Positions 7,577 to 9,098 of a stretch of 9,098 bases of DNA are shown piece after piece (position 1 is the first letter of the stretch; every line of letters starts with the position of its first letter). The position numbers and the translations under genes are program-made. The notes beneath the pieces are model-generated. The model was not told where the DNA came from. It worked only from the letters and a program-made list of their open reading frames with translations, and did not search any database. The stretch comes from Gammaproteobacteria bacterium (GTDB lineage Bacteria; Pseudomonadota; Gammaproteobacteria; Methylococcales; Methylomonadaceae). Where the stretch lies: assembly GCA_024511045.1 (NCBI GenBank), contig JANEMG010000074.1, positions 1 to 9,098 on the forward strand. The letters are read 5' to 3'.

Positions 7577-7603
7577 TAATAACGAGCTTTTGCAGTCTGT
7601 CAA
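7576..7603 (-). promoter_or_regulatory. Sigma-70-type promoter of groESL
   Basis: Read on the minus strand, a perfect -35 box TTGACA (7598-7603) is followed after 16 bases by TATTAT (7576-7581), which matches the -10 consensus at five of six positions. Initiation would fall inside the CIRCE operator. I see no sigma-32-type CTTGAAA/CCCCAT pair, so control appears to rest on HrcA repression of a housekeeping promoter. Confidence 0.8.
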
Positions 7604-7609
7604 GTTCTT

Positions 7610-7625
7610 TGGCATTATGATGCCA
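7610..7625 (+). promoter_or_regulatory. Dyad over a possible -10 box of the moeB/thiF-like gene
   Basis: TGGCAT-TATG-ATGCCA is a perfect 6-bp dyad. TATGAT at 7616-7621 lies across its centre and could be a -10 box for the plus-strand gene starting at 7651. The best -35 candidate, TTGCAG at 7590-7595, is 20 bases away, which is too long. The dyad could be an operator or chance. Confidence 0.3.
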
Positions 7626-7650
7626 TCGACTCTTCCAATCTCGAGAACCA

Positions 7651-8397
7651 ATGAACGATCAGCAACTGCTGCGCTACAGCAGACAAATCATGCTGCCCCA
7701 GATCGATATCGCCGGACAGCAAAAAATCACACAGGCCAGCGTCTTGATCATCGGCGCTGGTGGGCTGGGCTGTCCCGCCGCGATGTATCTGGCGGCCGCA
7801 GGCATTGGCCATATCACGCTCTATGATCATGATGTCGTGGACCTGTCGAATCTGCAGCGTCAGATCGCTCATCACACCGGAGATATTGGGACGGATAAGG
7901 TCATTTCAACCCAAAACACGATAAAAAATCTCAATCCGGATGTCAGCGTCAGTGCGCATAAACAGAAACTTGCCGGGGAGCTGCTGGAGGAGGAAGTGCA
8001 GAAAGCCGAGGTAGTGCTGGACTGCAGCGACAACTTCGGCACCCGTTTTGCCGTGAACAGGGCCTGTGTCAGAAATCGTACGGCACTGGTTTCCGGCGCG
8101 GCCATCCGCTTCGAGGGACAGGTTACGGTATTCACGCCGGGGAGAAACGACAGCCCCTGCTACAACTGCCTGTATGCCGAAAGCGGCGAGGAAATGCAAA
8201 ACTGCGCAACCAATGGCGTAATCGCACCGATCACCGGCATCATTGGCAGCATCCAGGCCCTGGAAGCCATCAAACTGCTGGTCGGCATCGGCGCCGTGCT
8301 GACCGGCCGTCTGCTGCTGCTGGATGGATTGACCATGGAATGGAACAGCATGCAGTTCAAAAAGAACCCCGCCTGCCCTACCTGCGGAGGGCAATGA
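7651..8397 (+). CDS. moeB: MoeB/ThiF-type sulfur-carrier adenylyltransferase
   Basis: This 248-residue protein is an E1-like enzyme that uses ATP to adenylate the C-terminal Gly-Gly of a small ubiquitin-like sulfur carrier (MoaD for molybdopterin, ThiS for thiamine). Visible features are the nucleotide-binding GAGGLG (35-40), DLSNLQRQ (64-71), the DCSDN segment (124-128), two zinc-binding CxxC pairs (Cys170/Cys173 and Cys242/Cys245), Cys185 in the crossover loop (NCATNGVIAP) at the ThiF active-cysteine position, and GSIQALEAIKLL (199-210). The N-terminus (MNDQQLLRYSRQI) is more like ThiF, whereas SGAAIRFEGQVTVF (148-161) is more like MoeB. The pathway therefore cannot be fixed from sequence, and one enzyme may serve both. 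No carrier gene lies nearby. It is divergent from groES, with only a weak ribosome site (GAG near 7643) before the ATG. Confidence 0.88.
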   Translation: MNDQQLLRYSRQIMLPQIDIAGQQKITQASVLIIGAGGLGCPAAMYLAAAGIGHITLYDHDVVDLSNLQRQIAHHTGDIGTDKVISTQNTIKNLNPDVSVSAHKQKLAGELLEEEVQKAEVVLDCSDNFGTRFAVNRACVRNRTALVSGAAIRFEGQVTVFTPGRNDSPCYNCLYAESGEEMQNCATNGVIAPITGIIGSIQALEAIKLLVGIGAVLTGRLLLLDGLTMEWNSMQFKKNPACPTCGGQ

Positions 8398-8462
8398 AGG
8401 GCAATTCGCCGGCAGAGGATCTACGAGGAAACCAGGATCGATTCAAGAAACAAACTTTGGCA

Positions 8463-8604
8463 GTAACTACTCACCCATCGTAAAAGAAGCCCCTATGGGT
8501 GGCCTGTGGAGGAAGTGCCTTTGACAGGGATGCCAAAGTCAAGCCTACAGGGATGTATTCACGGCATCTTCCGGAACAGACTACCCAAAGGCCCGCGTAG
8601 TTAC
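8463..8604 (+). mobile_element. Miniature inverted-repeat element (MITE), copy 2, with 8-bp target duplication
   Basis: This is a 142-bp element, inverted relative to the copy at 4845-4988. By hand alignment the two differ at about nine bases plus one 2-bp gap. Its left end is GTAACTACTC. Its right end, GCGTAGTTAC, has one mismatch in the terminal repeat. The flanks are the perfect direct repeat CTTTGGCA at 8455-8462 and 8605-8612, an exact 8-bp target-site duplication with a sequence different from copy 1. It encodes no transposase. Removing it restores a 12-bp palindrome, TGGCAATTGCCA, as the original target. It lies 65 bp past the end of the moeB/thiF-like gene. Confidence 0.93.
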
Positions 8605-8752
8605 CTTTGGCAATTGCCAGTATGGAAGCGGTACTTCAGAAAAAATGCGGGGCGGGTCAGCACCAGCGCAACACGACAAACCTTGGAAATCAGCAGGATT
8701 ACACTACGGGACCTGTTCTTGAGTGCCGATGGAGTAGCGGATAAGCACATCA

Positions 8753-8828
8753 GACTACCCACAAGCCTCAGCCATTTTCAAAATGCTGCTTGCGCCCGAT
8801 CGATGCCAAGCCAGTGACTGTCATTCCG
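8753..8828 (+). repeat. Diverged dispersed repeat, copy B
   Basis: This aligns with 2284-2360 (22 of the first 25 bases, then a weaker but collinear match to TGACTG and CAT). In this copy CATTTT-C-AAAATG (8773-8785) is a 13-bp palindrome that is only partly kept in copy A. The bases CAGACTACCCA at 8751-8761 also occur in one subterminal arm of the miniature elements, so the two repeat types may share an origin, although 11 bases is weak evidence. Confidence 0.5.
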
Positions 8829-8939
8829 ACCAGTGCAGCACCTGTTTCCCCTGATCCGCACATGCACTTATAAACAATTGAATACTCTGATTAAATTTAC
8901 AAATAGGCGTTCAATACAAAAACAGGTGCCGCACCATCG
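8826..8939. repeat. Long-armed inverted repeat around an AT-rich centre
   Basis: The left arm 8826-8847 (CCGACCAGTGC then A then GCACCTGTTT) and the right arm 8918-8939 (AAACAGGTGC then C then GCACCATCGG) are inverted copies with a few mismatches and one gap. They enclose about 70 AT-rich bases. Each arm also has its own tiny palindrome, GTGC-A-GCAC and GGTGC-C-GCACC. It could be a REP-type pair or a decayed miniature element. I see no flanking duplication. Confidence 0.5.
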
Positions 8940-9097
8940 GGAAAAATCTCAAGCGCCATACAATAAATCAAGTGCCAGGATCCCTGCTGGGCTGGCGCAA
9001 GCGTGTCGCTACCTCGTGATAGATTTTGGGACATCCAAGTCTCCAAAATCGACTCGCCAACGCGACAACCATTATTGCCCCGGCCGTCCTGCGTCCG
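8897..9097 (-). other. Edge-open minus-strand frame, possibly the C-terminus of a gene (doubtful)
   Basis: Reading leftward from the window edge, one minus-strand frame stays open for 66 codons to a TAA at 8897-8899, ending PDGAAPVFVLNAYL. I recognise no domain. It runs through the hairpin at 9022-9050 and one arm of the inverted repeat at 8918-8939, which suggests a frame open by chance in repeat DNA. A real truncated gene cannot be excluded without sequence to the right. Confidence 0.15.
9022..9050. repeat. Small hairpin
   Basis: GATTTTGG (9022-9029) pairs with CCAAAATC (9043-9050), and GAC/GTC extends the stem past a one-base bulge, leaving a loop of about six bases. There is no T run after it, so it does not look like a terminator. 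It may be part of a repeat cut by the window edge. Confidence 0.4.
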
Positions 9098-9098
9098 T

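Larger units (their letters stand above)
8613..9098. other. Gene-poor right end with several repeats
   Basis: About 486 bp follow the second miniature element. It holds the diverged repeat copy B (8753-8828), a long-armed inverted repeat (8826-8939), a small hairpin (9022-9050) and an edge-open minus-strand frame described separately. From 8620 to 8750 I see nothing recognisable. The centre near 8870-8920 is AT-rich. I find no tRNA-like or rRNA-like structure. Confidence 0.6.

Noticed and set aside
8506..8817. Plus-strand 103-codon frame starting MEEVPLTGMPKSSLQG
   Set aside because: It starts inside miniature element copy 2 and runs out into the flank. The matching frame in copy 1 differs by four amino-acid changes against one silent change over about 27 codons, and then by a 2-bp gap that shifts the frame, so it is not under protein selection.

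Overview
The window is a piece of a chromosome from a member of the Gammaproteobacteria, probably an environmental, non-enteric one. The order dacA - DUF493 (ybeD) - lipB - lipA is the one known from Escherichia coli and its relatives, and the proteins read as clear gammaproteobacterial homologues. Two things argue against an enteric host: a D-amino-acid transaminase gene sits inside the cluster, and a CIRCE operator (the HrcA repressor site, absent from E. coli groESL) lies in front of groES. I cannot name a genus.

Left block (about 1-4802, all on +): the 3' part of dacA, a D-amino-acid transaminase gene (dat) and a DUF493 gene are packed tightly, with an ATGA overlap between the last two. 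A 422-bp gap follows. It holds a diverged dispersed repeat and two tandem copies of a palindromic repeat with three hairpins. Then come an exported heme protein of the DUF3365/Tll0287-like family, lipB and lipA, again tightly packed (7-bp gap, then an ATGA overlap). DacA releases D-alanine from peptidoglycan, and Dat can turn D-alanine into pyruvate and D-glutamate. LipB and LipA make protein-bound lipoyl groups from octanoyl-ACP.

Middle (4803-5460): a 144-bp miniature transposable element with perfect 8-bp target-site duplications lies just past lipA. A small acyl-carrier-like protein gene follows, in which the usual phosphopantetheine serine is replaced. A strong bidirectional hairpin terminator separates it from the convergent groEL.

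Right block (5461-8397): groES-groEL run leftward from a good sigma-70-type promoter that abuts a near-perfect CIRCE operator. A MoeB/ThiF-type adenylyltransferase gene is divergent from groES.

Right end (8398-9098): I see no convincing gene. A second copy of the miniature element (142 bp, inverted relative to the first, with its own perfect 8-bp target duplication) is followed by a diverged copy of the repeat seen near 2284, a 114-bp long-armed inverted repeat and a small hairpin. An open frame runs in from the right edge on the minus strand, but I would not trust it as a gene.

The most unusual content is the non-coding repeat population: two independently inserted, non-autonomous elements whose ends (GTAA) and 8-bp duplications resemble those of the IS66 family, and a three-hairpin repeat whose sequence changes preserve its small hairpins.
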